From assembly GCF_001278055.1 (NCBI RefSeq), contig NZ_CP010802.1, positions 1,961,504 to 2,025,503 of the forward strand: 64,000 nucleotides of DNA, read 5' to 3'. Of this stretch, positions 1-9,617 are shown in pieces. The position numbers and the translations under genes are program-made. Positions within the stretch are counted from its first letter, which is position 1; every line of letters starts with the position of its first letter. The notes beneath the pieces were generated by a model, which saw only the letters and a program-made list of their open reading frames with translations, had not been told where the DNA came from and searched no databases. The stretch is from Desulfuromonas soudanensis. GTDB taxonomy: Bacteria > Desulfobacterota > Desulfuromonadia > Desulfuromonadales > WTL.

Positions 1-1308
1 GGGAAGTGGCATGCCATCGGGATAATGAGAGACGTCACCGAACACAACCGGCTGGATTTGGAAATCAAGGATGCCCGGGAATATGCCGAAAACATTGTTG
101 AAACTGTGCGCGAGCCATTGGTGGTGCTCAATTCCGAGTTGAAGATCCTCACCGCCAACCACAGCTTCTACGAGACCTTTGAAGTCACCGCCGAAGAAAC
201 CATCGACAATTTTATCTATGACGTCGGCAACCGGCAATGGGACATTCCCCGGCTGCGGGTCCTTATTGAAAAAATCCTCCCCCAGGATACGGTGATCAAT
301 GGCTATGAAGTCGAGCACGATTTCCCCGGAATCGGCCGCAAAACCATACTGCTCAACGCCCGCCAGATCTTCCGGGAAGAGATCGGCTCGCAGATTATCC
401 TTCTGGCTATGGAGGACATAACCGACCGCAAGCTGGCGGAGGAACGGGTTAAGGAAATCAGCCGACAGCAGCAGGCCATTCTTGACAACATCCCCAATGC
501 CGCCTGGCTTAAGGACAAAGAGGGACGGTATGTCGCTGCCAATGGTCCCTACAGTAAGGACTTGGGAATGGAGCCGATGGATCTGGTCGGAAAAAACGAT
601 TTCGATATTTTTCCACCGGATCTTGCAGAAAAATATGAAAAAGAAATCAATGAGGTCATCAGGACCGGGAAGCGCACATCTTTCGACGAGACCCGGGTTG
701 ATTCAAAAGGAAAGACGCTGCATTTGGAAAAAGTCAAAACACCGATTTTTAATGACGCCGGCGAAGCGATCGGTGTCATCGGCATCATTTATGATGTGAC
801 GGCCAGCAAGGAAATTGAGGTCACACTCCGTCATGAGAGTACACACGATATTTTGACAGGGCTCTATAATCGTGCATTTTTCGATACAGAACTGGAACGG
901 CTTTCTCGTGGCCGCCTGTTTCCCCTGAGCATCGTCATGGCTGATATCAACGACCTGAAAAGGGTCAACGATACCCTGGGGCATTCGGAGGGCGATAAAA
1001 TGATCGGTTTGGCGGCCCGGATTATGCTGGAGGCCTTCCGTTCCGAGGACATCGTTGCCCGCATCGGGGGAGACGAGTTTGCCGTTCTCCTGCCGAAAAC
1101 GGACCGCAAGGTTGCGGAAGAAGCCGTGGAGAGGATCTTGCGCTCCCCTGAGGTCGTCAACGGAGAAGTGACCATCGCTTTTGGAATTGCCTGTGCAGAA
1201 GACGAAGACCACATTGCTGAAGCCTTAAAGGCTAGTGACGAGAGGATGTATCAGGACAAATCCAACCGGAAGAAATTGCAGGTCGGAGGTTCAGGTGAAT
1301 CATCTTGA
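1..1308 (+). CDS. PAS-domain diguanylate cyclase, 5' end outside window
   Basis: The reading frame is open from base 1, and the first visible residues (GKWHAIGIMRDVTE) are the end of a PAS domain, so the gene starts upstream of the window. Two more PAS-like modules follow (about residues 25-140 and 145-270), then a GGDEF domain. The active-site motif GGDEF is intact (RIGGDEFAVLLP), with an RxxD inhibitory-site motif (RSED) five residues before it. This predicts an active, product-inhibited diguanylate cyclase making c-di-GMP. No membrane segment lies in the visible part. The ATG at base 25 is internal to the PAS domain and unlikely to be the start. Confidence 0.9.
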   Translation, partial: GKWHAIGIMRDVTEHNRLDLEIKDAREYAENIVETVREPLVVLNSELKILTANHSFYETFEVTAEETIDNFIYDVGNRQWDIPRLRVLIEKILPQDTVINGYEVEHDFPGIGRKTILLNARQIFREEIGSQIILLAMEDITDRKLAEERVKEISRQQQAILDNIPNAAWLKDKEGRYVAANGPYSKDLGMEPMDLVGKNDFDIFPPDLAEKYEKEINEVIRTGKRTSFDETRVDSKGKTLHLEKVKTPIFNDAGEAIGVIGIIYDVTASKEIEVTLRHESTHDILTGLYNRAFFDTELERLSRGRLFPLSIVMADINDLKRVNDTLGHSEGDKMIGLAARIMLEAFRSEDIVARIGGDEFAVLLPKTDRKVAEEAVERILRSPEVVNGEVTIAFGIACAEDEDHIAEALKASDERMYQDKSNRKKLQVGGSGESS

Positions 1309-1486
1309 AGCGCCTTGATGCAGCGACAAAATTGCCAACCAAGATCGATCCGGCAACGATTTCCCTGGACCAGGTCTCTGTCGCATTCTTTACCAGATTC
1401 TCCTCCATTTATTTTTCAAGTATGACTCAAAATCATACGTAGTAGGTTCAAATCTTGTAAGAGTTGACTGTTGAGGGAGTAAGACC

Positions 1487-3121
1487 ATGGCTGTATCGAT
1501 CAACCCGGAGAAAACCAGCTTTTTTCGCGCCGCGCCGCGCCTCCTGCAAATTTTGCGTGTCCTCGCCCGGCACAAGTTTCTGGGGGCTCTGCGCGGCAAG
1601 GGGCACTGGCCTCCGCCGCATGAAGTCCGGGAAACCTTTGAGGAACTGGGTCTGACCTTTCTCAAGTTCGGACAGGTACTGGCCATGCGGCGCGACCTGC
1701 TGCCGGGCGCCTACATCGCTGAGCTGGAGTTGTTGCACGACCAGCTGCCGGCATTGGGCTTTGGGTCGATTCGCACGACGATCGAAAATGAACTGGGTGC
1801 TCCGTTGATGACAGTCTTCGCCTCCTTCAACGAAACCCCCATTGCTGCCGCCACCATCGCCCAGGTCCATGAGGCGACCCTGCACGACGGGCGTCGGGTC
1901 GCCGTGAAGGTGCAACGACCCGACCTTGAAGAGATGATCGCTACGGATGTGGCGGCGCTGACCTACCTGGTCGCACTGGTAGAGAGCTTTTCCCCCCCCT
2001 TGCGCGCTCTCGATCTCCCGGTTCTGGTCAGTGAATTTGCAAAAAGCCTGACCAGGGAAACGGATTTCTATCACGAAGCGCGCTCCATCATACTCTTTCG
2101 CACCGCCCTCGCGGATGTCCCCGACCTGTGGATTCCGGATGTCGTGGCCGAGTGTTCAAGCGAAAGCGTCCTCACCATGGAGTTTTCGGCCGGCGAGCGG
2201 GTGGACCTTTACGCCAAGAATCACCCGGAGGCGATGCCGAAAGCGATCAAGACCCTGGTCAGGCTGACGCTGCAAACGATCTTCGAAGAAGGGTTGTTTC
2301 ACGCCGACCCGCACCCCGGCAATGTTCTTGTACTGCCTGACGGGCGGCTCTCTCTCCTCGATTTCGGGATGACGGGGGAGCTTGACGAGTCGATGCGCGA
2401 ATCGTTGACGCACCTTCTCGAAGCGGTGGTCAAGGGGGACGCACGGGGCGCCACCGAGGCTTATCTCGAAATGGCGCCGAAGGGGAGCGAAAAGGTGAAC
2501 CGGGCGGCGTTGTTGCTGGATATCAAGGCTGTGCTCTACGACATTCACAGAAGCGATCTGGCGCAGGTTTCCATCGGGGATTCCTTCGATTCGCTGTTGC
2601 GTGCCGGAAGCCGGCACGGGGTTCACAACCCGGGAGAGTTTTTCCTTCTGACGCGGACCTTCGTCATCCTCGAAGCGATGATCCGTCAATTGGACCCGGA
2701 ACATGACTATCTGGAAGCGTTTCGTGAAGAGATCTCACGCCTGACCAAACTCCATTTTTCCCTGGATCGGGTCAAGGAAAAGACCACCAAACTCGGGCGT
2801 GAAATGGAACGCCTGATCAGTGATGCCCCCAGCGATTTGCGTCAGATTCTTCGACGTTTCGCCGAAGGCAACCTCGGTCGACTGCAGGCTCCGGCCGTGG
2901 AGGCGCTGGGGGGCCGGGTCAGCCGCAACCTCGAGCGGTTGACAACGGCGATCGCTGCTGCCGGCCTGGTGATCGGCGGCGCCATGATGGTGGAGGGTCC
3001 CCTGGGCGGCTGGTATCATAATCTTGGAGAGATAATGGTCGCCAGCGGGATTATTGCCATGATCTTCGTCGGTTTCGGAATCTTGCGTACCGATCGTGGC
3101 CGCGGCACCGGCCGTCGCTGA
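1487..3121 (+). CDS. ABC1/UbiB-family atypical kinase
   Basis: 544 residues, the usual size of UbiB/ABC1 proteins, which support ubiquinone or menaquinone biosynthesis and lipid homeostasis. Family motifs visible: KFGQ near residue 62, the Ala-rich nucleotide loop AAATIAQVH with the lysine of AVKVQRP, the ETDFYHEA glutamate, HADPHPGN and the metal-binding DFG (LLDFGMTG). Two hydrophobic C-terminal segments (about residues 485-535) fit the membrane anchor. The ATG follows a GAGGGAG-like site. It stands alone between two signalling genes. Confidence 0.9.
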   Translation: MAVSINPEKTSFFRAAPRLLQILRVLARHKFLGALRGKGHWPPPHEVRETFEELGLTFLKFGQVLAMRRDLLPGAYIAELELLHDQLPALGFGSIRTTIENELGAPLMTVFASFNETPIAAATIAQVHEATLHDGRRVAVKVQRPDLEEMIATDVAALTYLVALVESFSPPLRALDLPVLVSEFAKSLTRETDFYHEARSIILFRTALADVPDLWIPDVVAECSSESVLTMEFSAGERVDLYAKNHPEAMPKAIKTLVRLTLQTIFEEGLFHADPHPGNVLVLPDGRLSLLDFGMTGELDESMRESLTHLLEAVVKGDARGATEAYLEMAPKGSEKVNRAALLLDIKAVLYDIHRSDLAQVSIGDSFDSLLRAGSRHGVHNPGEFFLLTRTFVILEAMIRQLDPEHDYLEAFREEISRLTKLHFSLDRVKEKTTKLGREMERLISDAPSDLRQILRRFAEGNLGRLQAPAVEALGGRVSRNLERLTTAIAAAGLVIGGAMMVEGPLGGWYHNLGEIMVASGIIAMIFVGFGILRTDRGRGTGRR

Positions 3122-3214
3122 CCCTTTCCGGTTGAACGGCGGATAAAGGGTTGATGGCAGCCAAAACACCCGTGGCAGAAGAAGTTTGACAGCTAAAAGT
3201 CCAGGTGAATCCTC

Positions 3215-5176
3215 ATGAAACCCACTGATAAAACAAAAAAGTCCTCGACCGAAACGGCTCAGGAAGCGATGGCGAAGGCGCTGGAAAACTCCGAGATTCG
3301 TTACCGCCGCCTCTTCGAATCGGCCCAGGATGGCATTTTTATTTTAAATACCGCAACGGGACGGATCAACGAGGTCAACCCATCCCTGCTCGACATCTTG
3401 GGCTATTCGCGTGAAGAACTGGTGGAAAAGAAACTCGGGGAGGTCGATGCCTTCGAAGATTTCGAGGCCCGGAGGGAATCCTTCCCGGACTTGGAGAAGA
3501 AGGCGTTCGTCCACTACAAAAACCTGAAGCTCAAGACGAAAAGCGGGCGTCCGATTCAGGTGGATTTTGTCTGTAACGCCTATCAGATTAGCGATGAAAA
3601 GATCCTCCAGTGCAATGTCCGTGACATCCGGGACCGGAAGGCAAAGGAGTCCGCCCTCCTGGCCAGAGAGAATGCCCGGTTGTCGATGATGGAAAATCAG
3701 GAGACGCACGGGTTGTTGATCGAAAAACTCCCTGTCGGCATCATTGTCCATGCTGCCGACACCCGGATTGTATCGTGCAACCCGGAAGCCTCGCAACTGC
3801 TGGGGATCCCTGCCGACCAGGTTCTCGGTAAAATGGCCGACGATCCGGATTGGAACTTTGTCCGGGAAGACGGGACACCGATGCCCGTCGGTGAGTATCC
3901 CTGTAATCGGGTGGCCGCAACCGGACAGGTGCTGAAAAATTTCATTATGGGAATTGGCAGCGGCAAGGGATGCAAGTGCCTTCTGGTGAATGCCTATCCC
4001 GAGTTCGATAACAGCGGATCGCTGCGGCAAATTGTTGTTATGTTGACGGATATCGGCGACATCAAGGGCGCGGAAGAAAAAATCAGGCTGCACGTTGAAC
4101 ATCTGACCGCACTGGTTGAAATCGACCGCGCCATCAATTTCAGCTTCGATCTCAACCTCAGCCTGACAACGCTCCTCACCCATGTCCTCGTACAACTGGG
4201 AGTGGACGCGGCTGACGTTCTGTTGTTCAACCCCCAATCCCGGACGCTGGATTTTGTGGCCGGGCGCGGTTTTCACACCAAAACCATCGAACAGGCACGC
4301 CAGCCTCTCGGTGAGGGCTATGCCGGTCGCGCCGCACAGGATCGAAGCGTCGTTCATATCCCCGATCTGGCAAAGGAGCATGACAAGTTTTTGCGCAAAG
4401 GTTTTTTGGCGGCTGAGAATTTCGTCAGCTACCACGGCGTCCCCCTGATAGCGAAAGGGAAGGTTCTTGGAGTTCTCGAAATTTTTGACAGGTCCCGGCT
4501 GGTGCGGGATGATGAATGGCTCTATTTTCTCAAGGCCATGGCCGCCCAGGCGGCCATTGCCATCGACAACGTCACCCTCTTTGATAACCTGCAACGCTCC
4601 AATACCGAACTATTCAATGCCTATGACGCCACCATCGAGGGTTGGTCGCGGGCGCTGGAGTTGCGCGACAACGAAACAGAAGGGCACTCGCAGCGGGTCG
4701 CCCTTTTAACCGTCCGGATGGCGCGCCTGTTTGGCTTGAACGATGCGGAACTTGTGCAGGTCCGCTGGGGTGCGTTGCTGCATGACATAGGCAAGATGGG
4801 TGTCCCTGACAAAATCCTGCAAAAAAAAGAGTCGCTGACCGAGGCGGAATGGGCAGTGATGAAACAACACACCGTTTTTGCCTACAAAATGCTCTCTCCC
4901 ATCCGTTACCTGAGGGCGGCACTTGATATCCCCTACGCTCATCATGAAAAATGGGACGGTTCCGGCTATCCGCTCGGCTTGAAAGGGGAACAGATCCCTC
5001 TGCTGGCCCGCATCTTTTCTGTGGTCGACGTTTGGGATGCGTTGAGATCCGACCGTCGCTATCGCTCATCCTGGTCCGTGGAAAAGGTGCGTAGACATCT
5101 TTTGTCGCTGGCAGGGACGCACTTTGATCCGCATGTTGTCAAAGTAGGCCTTGATTCGGATCTTTTCGTGGATTGA
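3215..5176 (+). CDS. PAS-PAS-GAF-HD-GYP c-di-GMP phosphodiesterase
   Basis: 653 residues, with no membrane segment. Order: PAS (about 25-145), second PAS (about 165-285), GAF (about 295-455) and HD-GYP (about 465-650). The HD-GYP catalytic signature is complete: HDIGKMG, then HHEKWDGSGYP and the following RIFSVVDVWDAL. It is predicted to hydrolyse c-di-GMP in the cytoplasm under control of the sensory modules. With the GGDEF protein at the window start it brackets the UbiB gene, so both making and breaking of c-di-GMP are encoded here. Confidence 0.9.
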   Translation: MKPTDKTKKSSTETAQEAMAKALENSEIRYRRLFESAQDGIFILNTATGRINEVNPSLLDILGYSREELVEKKLGEVDAFEDFEARRESFPDLEKKAFVHYKNLKLKTKSGRPIQVDFVCNAYQISDEKILQCNVRDIRDRKAKESALLARENARLSMMENQETHGLLIEKLPVGIIVHAADTRIVSCNPEASQLLGIPADQVLGKMADDPDWNFVREDGTPMPVGEYPCNRVAATGQVLKNFIMGIGSGKGCKCLLVNAYPEFDNSGSLRQIVVMLTDIGDIKGAEEKIRLHVEHLTALVEIDRAINFSFDLNLSLTTLLTHVLVQLGVDAADVLLFNPQSRTLDFVAGRGFHTKTIEQARQPLGEGYAGRAAQDRSVVHIPDLAKEHDKFLRKGFLAAENFVSYHGVPLIAKGKVLGVLEIFDRSRLVRDDEWLYFLKAMAAQAAIAIDNVTLFDNLQRSNTELFNAYDATIEGWSRALELRDNETEGHSQRVALLTVRMARLFGLNDAELVQVRWGALLHDIGKMGVPDKILQKKESLTEAEWAVMKQHTVFAYKMLSPIRYLRAALDIPYAHHEKWDGSGYPLGLKGEQIPLLARIFSVVDVWDALRSDRRYRSSWSVEKVRRHLLSLAGTHFDPHVVKVGLDSDLFVD

Positions 5177-5340
5177 GACAAGGAAGAAAGAATTTCTTCT
5201 CAGGGCACCGGCCGTAAGCCGGTTTTTCCCCGCATGGGTCCCGGTTCTGGTTGCCGTCCACAGGGCGGAACTGCTAATGTGTCGGGCGCGGCCAGGGTCC
5301 CCCGTCGGGGAACCGCAGGAATCCGGAAGGGATAGTGCCC

Positions 5341-6216
5341 ATGAGCAACCTTGTTCAGGATCTGATTGAACATCTCAATCTCGAACGCCTCGAAGAAAAT
5401 CTGTTTCGCGGCGACAGCCGGGATATCGGCGGCAAGAGCGTCTTCGGCGGCCAGGTTCTCGGCCAGGCGCTCCTGGCCGCGCAGCAGACCGTCGAAGGGC
5501 GGGAGGCCCATTCGCTCCACGCCTATTTCCTTCGCCCTGGCAATCCCCGGGAATCGATCACCTACGACGTCGACCGCATCCGTGACGGCCGCAGTTTCGC
5601 CACCCGGCGGGTGGTCGCCGCCCAATCCGGGCGGGCGATCTTCAACATGTCGGTCTCTTTCCAGATCGCCGAGGAGGGGTTCGAGCACCAGTCGTCCATC
5701 CCCGACGTCCCCCCTCCGGAGGAGCTCCTTTCCATCGCCGAATGGCGACGGCAAACCATGAAACACATTCCCGAATCTCTGCAGGATATCCTGACCCGCG
5801 ATCGCCCCATCGAACTGCGTCCGGTGCAGCCGATCGACGTTCTCCACCCGGATCTCCGCCCCCCTCGCCAGCAGGTGTGGTTGAAGGCCGCCGGGAACCT
5901 CCCCGACGCGCCGGCCATCCATAAGGCCCTTTTGGCCTACGCTTCGGATTTCACCCTCCTCGGTACCGCCCTGCTCCCCCACGGGGTCACGCACTTCATG
6001 CCCCGGGTGCAGGCGGCAAGTCTCGATCACGCCATGTGGTTCCATCGCCCCTTTCGTATGGACGAGTGGCTCCTCTACGACATGGACAGCCCCAGCGCCT
6101 GCGGCGGTCGCGGCCTGGGCCGGGGGAGCATCTATTCCCGGGACGGCCGGCTGATCGCCTCGGTGGCCCAGGAAGGAGTGATCCGCCTGCGCCGCGAGGG
6201 GCCGCCTTCCGCCTGA
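5341..6216 (+). CDS. tesB: Acyl-CoA thioesterase II
   Basis: 291 residues with the double hot-dog layout of TesB, which hydrolyses medium- and long-chain acyl-CoA to free acid and CoA. The catalytic triad region is recognisable: Asp in SLDHAMWFH, Ser in DMDSPSA and Gln in VAQEGVIR. I place the start at the ATG that follows GGAAGGGA by 8 bases; a GTG two codons upstream is also in frame. It begins a run of co-directional genes continuing to cmoB. Confidence 0.92.
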   Translation: MSNLVQDLIEHLNLERLEENLFRGDSRDIGGKSVFGGQVLGQALLAAQQTVEGREAHSLHAYFLRPGNPRESITYDVDRIRDGRSFATRRVVAAQSGRAIFNMSVSFQIAEEGFEHQSSIPDVPPPEELLSIAEWRRQTMKHIPESLQDILTRDRPIELRPVQPIDVLHPDLRPPRQQVWLKAAGNLPDAPAIHKALLAYASDFTLLGTALLPHGVTHFMPRVQAASLDHAMWFHRPFRMDEWLLYDMDSPSACGGRGLGRGSIYSRDGRLIASVAQEGVIRLRREGPPSA

Positions 6217-6252
6217 CTTCCCCTTTCCTCCCTTTTTCAGGTAGCAACTGCC

Positions 6253-6519
6253 ATGATGAAACATGAAGAGATCTATCGGGCCACCCTCGCCAAGTGGGGA
6301 GAGCAGGCCCAGTACGACCAGGCGGTGGAGGAGTGCGCCGAATTGATCGCCGCCCTCAAGCACTTCAGGCGGGAGAAGATCGATGCCGCGGCGGTGATCT
6401 CCGAACTCGCCGACGTCACCCTGATGATCGGTCAGCTCACCTACATGTTCGGCCCGGATGAGGTCGAAAAAGCCGTCGCCGTCAAGCTTTCCAAGCTGCA
6501 CAATCTCCTCGAAACCTGA
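6253..6519 (+). CDS. Small MazG-like nucleotide pyrophosphohydrolase-type protein
   Basis: 88 residues, all predicted helical. The Mg-binding pattern of all-alpha NTP pyrophosphatases is present: EECAELIAAL (ExxxE) and SELADV (ExxD). It is much shorter than full MazG and corresponds to one half-domain, so it would have to act as a dimer or tetramer. Substrate unknown. Two adjacent ATGs (6253, 6256) are possible starts; the ribosome site is weak. It follows tesB by 36 bases. Confidence 0.75.
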   Translation: MMKHEEIYRATLAKWGEQAQYDQAVEECAELIAALKHFRREKIDAAAVISELADVTLMIGQLTYMFGPDEVEKAVAVKLSKLHNLLET

Positions 6520-6597
6520 GTCAGAAACCGTCAACTTCCTTTTCCCCCTCTTGTGAACCTCCCCGATTGCCGGTAGATTTCCAGCAGAGGAGGTCTC

Positions 6598-7824
6598 ATG
6601 CCGGCAGGGATACCCTGGGTTTGTTTGTTGCTTCTGGCTTTCTGGTCCCCTCCCCAGGCTCCGGCAGCCGCGGTACAGGAGGAGGTGAGGATCCGCTTCT
6701 TCTGGGCCGCCAGCTGTCCGCACTGCGAGGAGGCCCGCCCTTTTCTTGAGGGGCTGGTGCGGCGCTACCCCGGAGTGACGCTGGAGAGTTTGGAGGTCTG
6801 GGACAACCGCGACAATTTCGAGTCGATGATCCGTCTCTCCAGGGAACGGGGTCATGCCCTGGCCACAACGCCGACCATCCTCATCGGCGAGCGGATCTGG
6901 TTCGGCTATGGGCCGAATATGGCTGCGGAGATCGAGGACGCCCTGCGCAAGGAGCTGGGCCTCTCCCCCCTCTCCCTGGCCGGCGGGGGAGGAGCGCTCT
7001 CCCTCCCGCTCCTCGGCGACCTCGATCCCCAGTCCCTTTCCCTCCCCCTGGTCACCGTACTCATCGGAATTCTCGACAGCTTCAACCCCTGCGCCTTCTT
7101 CGTCCTCTTCTTTCTCCTCGGCCTGATGGTTCACGCCCGCTCGCGGCGGAACATGCTTCTGGTCGGAGGAACCTTCGTCCTCTTCTCCGGAGGGATCTAC
7201 TTCCTCTTCATGGCGGCCTGGCTCAACCTTTTCCTCCTCGCCGGGCAGATGGAAGCCATCACCCGGGTCGCAGCCCTGGTGGCCCTGGTGGTGGCCCTGA
7301 TCAACATCAAGGATTTCTTCTGGTTCAAAAAAGGGCTCTCGCTCTCGATCAGCGACGAGGCGCGGCCGCACCTCTTTCGGCGCATGCGGGGACTGGTCTC
7401 GTCTACCCGGCTTCCGGCCGTTCTCCTCGGAACCTCGGTGCTTGCGATCAGCGCCAACACCTATGAACTCCTCTGCACCGCCGGCTTCCCCATGGTCTAC
7501 ACGCGGATTTTAACCTTGCGGACCCTCTCCACCCTCCAGTATTATGCCTACATCGCCCTGTACAATCTGGTCTACATCCTGCCGCTCCTTTCGATCGTCC
7601 TCCTGTTCACCTGGACCCTCGGCTCGCACAAAATAAGCGAATGGCAGGGGAGGGTCCTCAAACTGGTTTCGGGGATGATGATGCTGGCCCTCGGTCTCGT
7701 CCTCCTTTTCGATCCGGCCCTCCTCAACAGTCTTCCTGCTGCGGCCGGCATTCTCGGGGGGGCCCTGGCGGCTTCACTTCTACTGGCCGGTGCCTGGTGG
7801 CTGCGCGGAAAGAGCCAACGTTGA
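6598..7824 (+). CDS. Exported thioredoxin-fold / DsbD-like membrane fusion protein
   Basis: 408 residues. After a signal peptide (about 1-25) comes a thioredoxin/glutaredoxin-like domain with CPHC (ASCPHCEEARP) and the cis-Pro loop ATTPTIL. From about residue 145 there are six or more membrane helices, the first with a proline-cysteine motif (SFNPCAFFVLF) like the CcdA/DsbD transmembrane domain. The fold order is reversed relative to DsbD, whose thioredoxin domain is C-terminal. Predicted role: passing reducing equivalents across the inner membrane to a periplasmic CxxC. It begins after AGGAGG. Confidence 0.8.
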   Translation: MPAGIPWVCLLLLAFWSPPQAPAAAVQEEVRIRFFWAASCPHCEEARPFLEGLVRRYPGVTLESLEVWDNRDNFESMIRLSRERGHALATTPTILIGERIWFGYGPNMAAEIEDALRKELGLSPLSLAGGGGALSLPLLGDLDPQSLSLPLVTVLIGILDSFNPCAFFVLFFLLGLMVHARSRRNMLLVGGTFVLFSGGIYFLFMAAWLNLFLLAGQMEAITRVAALVALVVALINIKDFFWFKKGLSLSISDEARPHLFRRMRGLVSSTRLPAVLLGTSVLAISANTYELLCTAGFPMVYTRILTLRTLSTLQYYAYIALYNLVYILPLLSIVLLFTWTLGSHKISEWQGRVLKLVSGMMMLALGLVLLFDPALLNSLPAAAGILGGALAASLLLAGAWWLRGKSQR

Positions 7825-7868
7825 ATCCCTTTATCCCTATTTTTTCAGCGCCTTACAGAGGAGGTGTC

Positions 7869-8393
7869 ATGCTCGAACTTCTGCAGGGGCGGCGCAGCAT
7901 CCGCCGCTTTGTCGATCGCCCCGTGGAGGCCGGGAAAATCGAGGCCCTCATCGAGGCGGCCCTCCGTTCCCCCTCGTCCCGGGGGCGCCAGCCCTGGAGT
8001 TTTATCGTCGTCTCCGACGACAGGACCCTTCGGGAACTCTCCCTGGCCAAGGCCCAGGGCTCGACCTTTCTTGCCGGAGCGCCGCTGGCCGTGGTCGTTG
8101 CGGGCGATTGCACGATCTCGGACGTCTGGATCGAGGACTGCTCCATTGCCGCCATCATTCTTCAACTGGAAGCCCAGTCTCTCGGCCTCGGGAGCTGCTG
8201 GGTGCAGATCCGGGATCGTTTCCATGCAGACGGCCGCAGCTCCGAAGAGGTGTTGCGGCAATTATTCGGGCTCCCCGACCATCTCCGGGTGCTGTCGATC
8301 ATCGGCCTCGGATATCCCGCCGACCGCTTGCCTGGTCATGCCACAGAGAAACTTCCCTTCGATCGGGTGCATTTTCATGAAATCCACGACTGA
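7869..8393 (+). CDS. Nitroreductase-family flavoprotein
   Basis: 174 residues, a small FMN-dependent nitroreductase-like oxidoreductase. The N-terminal GRRSIRRF and the central SSRGRQPW loop are the usual FMN-binding features, and LGSCWVQIR and IGLGYPADR fit the C-terminal half. The start is set by GAGGAGGTGTC directly before ATG 7869; a longer upstream reading frame lies inside the preceding gene and is not used. The 3' end overlaps the next gene by 17 bases. Substrate cannot be deduced. Confidence 0.88.
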   Translation: MLELLQGRRSIRRFVDRPVEAGKIEALIEAALRSPSSRGRQPWSFIVVSDDRTLRELSLAKAQGSTFLAGAPLAVVVAGDCTISDVWIEDCSIAAIILQLEAQSLGLGSCWVQIRDRFHADGRSSEEVLRQLFGLPDHLRVLSIIGLGYPADRLPGHATEKLPFDRVHFHEIHD

Positions 8394-9051
8394 GAAAAAA
8401 ACTGTCAGCGACCGGCTGACCTTCTATACCCAGGAGGAGGAACTCCTCAACCGTTTCACCCATGGCCTCGGGGCCCTGTTGAGCGTCGTCGGCCTGGTCT
8501 TCCTGCTGACGCGTCCCCAGGTGCTGGCGGACGGCTGGCGCCTCTTCAGTTGTGCCATCTACGGAGGGACACTCGTTCTGTTCTACCTGATGTCGACCAT
8601 CTACCATACGGTCCGCTCTCCCGGAGTGAAGTACGTCTTCCGGATTTTGGATCATGCCAGCATTTATCTGGTGATCGCCGGGACCTATACCCCCTTTGCC
8701 CTGGTGAGTCTGCGCGCCACCTGGGGGTGGACGATCTTCGTCGTCATCTGGGTGCTGGCGATTGCCGGGACGGTGCTGAAAGTTTTCATGACCCACCGCC
8801 TCCGCATCCTCGGGCCGCTCCTCTATATCGCCATGGGCTGGCTGATCGTCATCCCCATCAAGCCTTTGCTGGCGGCCGTCCCCCTGCCGGGGGTCATTTG
8901 GCTCTTCGCCGGGGGGCTCGCCTACACCCTCGGGGTCGCCTTCTACGCCTGGGAAGCCCTGCACAACAACCACGCCATCTGGCATCTCTTCGTTCTTGCC
9001 GGCAGCGCCTGCCACTATGTCGCCATCTACGGTTATGTGGCTCTGACCTGA
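8377..9051 (+). CDS. Hemolysin III / TrhA family seven-helix membrane protein
   Basis: 224 residues with seven hydrophobic helices after a short cytoplasmic N-terminus (EEELLNRFTHGLGALL). PAQR/hemolysin III signatures are present: STIYHT, RILDHASIYLVIAGTYTPF and the C-terminal AIWHLFVLAGSACHY, whose His residues form a metal site in this superfamily. In other bacteria this family affects membrane energetics or fluidity. The ATG lies inside the end of the nitroreductase gene, suggesting coupled translation. Confidence 0.88.
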   Translation: MKSTTEKKTVSDRLTFYTQEEELLNRFTHGLGALLSVVGLVFLLTRPQVLADGWRLFSCAIYGGTLVLFYLMSTIYHTVRSPGVKYVFRILDHASIYLVIAGTYTPFALVSLRATWGWTIFVVIWVLAIAGTVLKVFMTHRLRILGPLLYIAMGWLIVIPIKPLLAAVPLPGVIWLFAGGLAYTLGVAFYAWEALHNNHAIWHLFVLAGSACHYVAIYGYVALT

Positions 9052-9071
9052 AGGTCGACAAGGAGAACCCG

Positions 9072-9548
9072 ATGAAAGAAGCAGAGGCACTGCTCGCCCA
9101 CCTCAAGCCGCAGCTCGGCAGGGAAATCCACGTCGGTCCCTGGCTGAAAATCGCTCAGGAGCGCATCGACCTCTTTGCCGAGGTGACGGGGGACAGGCAG
9201 TGGATCCATACCGACCCCCTCCGGGCCGCCAAGGAATCCCCCTACGGCGGGACGATCGCCCACGGCTTCCTGACCCTGTCGCTGCTGCCCACTCTGACCG
9301 AGAGCAATCATCCGGACTTTTTTCAGAAAAATTATCCGGGGATGAGGATGCGGGTCAATTACGGCACCAACAGGGTTCGCTTCCCCGCCCCGGTCCTGTC
9401 CGGATCGCAGATCAGGGCGCGCACCGTCCTCCTGGCCGCCGAAGCGGTCGGCGACGCCGTGCAGATCATCTATGCCATAACCGTCGAAATCGAGGGGGGA
9501 AGTAAACCGGCCTGCGTCGCCGAATTCGTCGCCCGGGTCTATCCCTGA
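9072..9548 (+). CDS. MaoC-family (R)-specific enoyl-CoA hydratase-like protein
   Basis: 158 residues, one hot-dog domain. The hydratase motif is visible: FAEVTGDRQWIHTDPLRA followed by YGGTIAHGFLTLSLLP, with the catalytic Asp and His in place. NYGTNRVRFPAPV matches the rest of the fold. It acts on (R)-3-hydroxyacyl- or enoyl-CoA thioesters. AAGGAGA precedes the ATG. The next gene begins about 70 bases downstream, after a short inverted repeat and T run. Confidence 0.9.
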   Translation: MKEAEALLAHLKPQLGREIHVGPWLKIAQERIDLFAEVTGDRQWIHTDPLRAAKESPYGGTIAHGFLTLSLLPTLTESNHPDFFQKNYPGMRMRVNYGTNRVRFPAPVLSGSQIRARTVLLAAEAVGDAVQIIYAITVEIEGGSKPACVAEFVARVYP

Positions 9549-9617
9549 GAGCAGCGTCTGCTCCGTCGCCTTTTTCCCTTGATCCGATGCTTTTTTTCAG
9601 GAGCGCGCAGCCGAACC

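Noticed and set aside
5200-7371. 723-codon minus-strand frame across tesB, the MazG-like gene and the thioredoxin fusion
   Set aside because: It crosses three well-supported genes and their gaps and encodes low-complexity acidic/Gly sequence.
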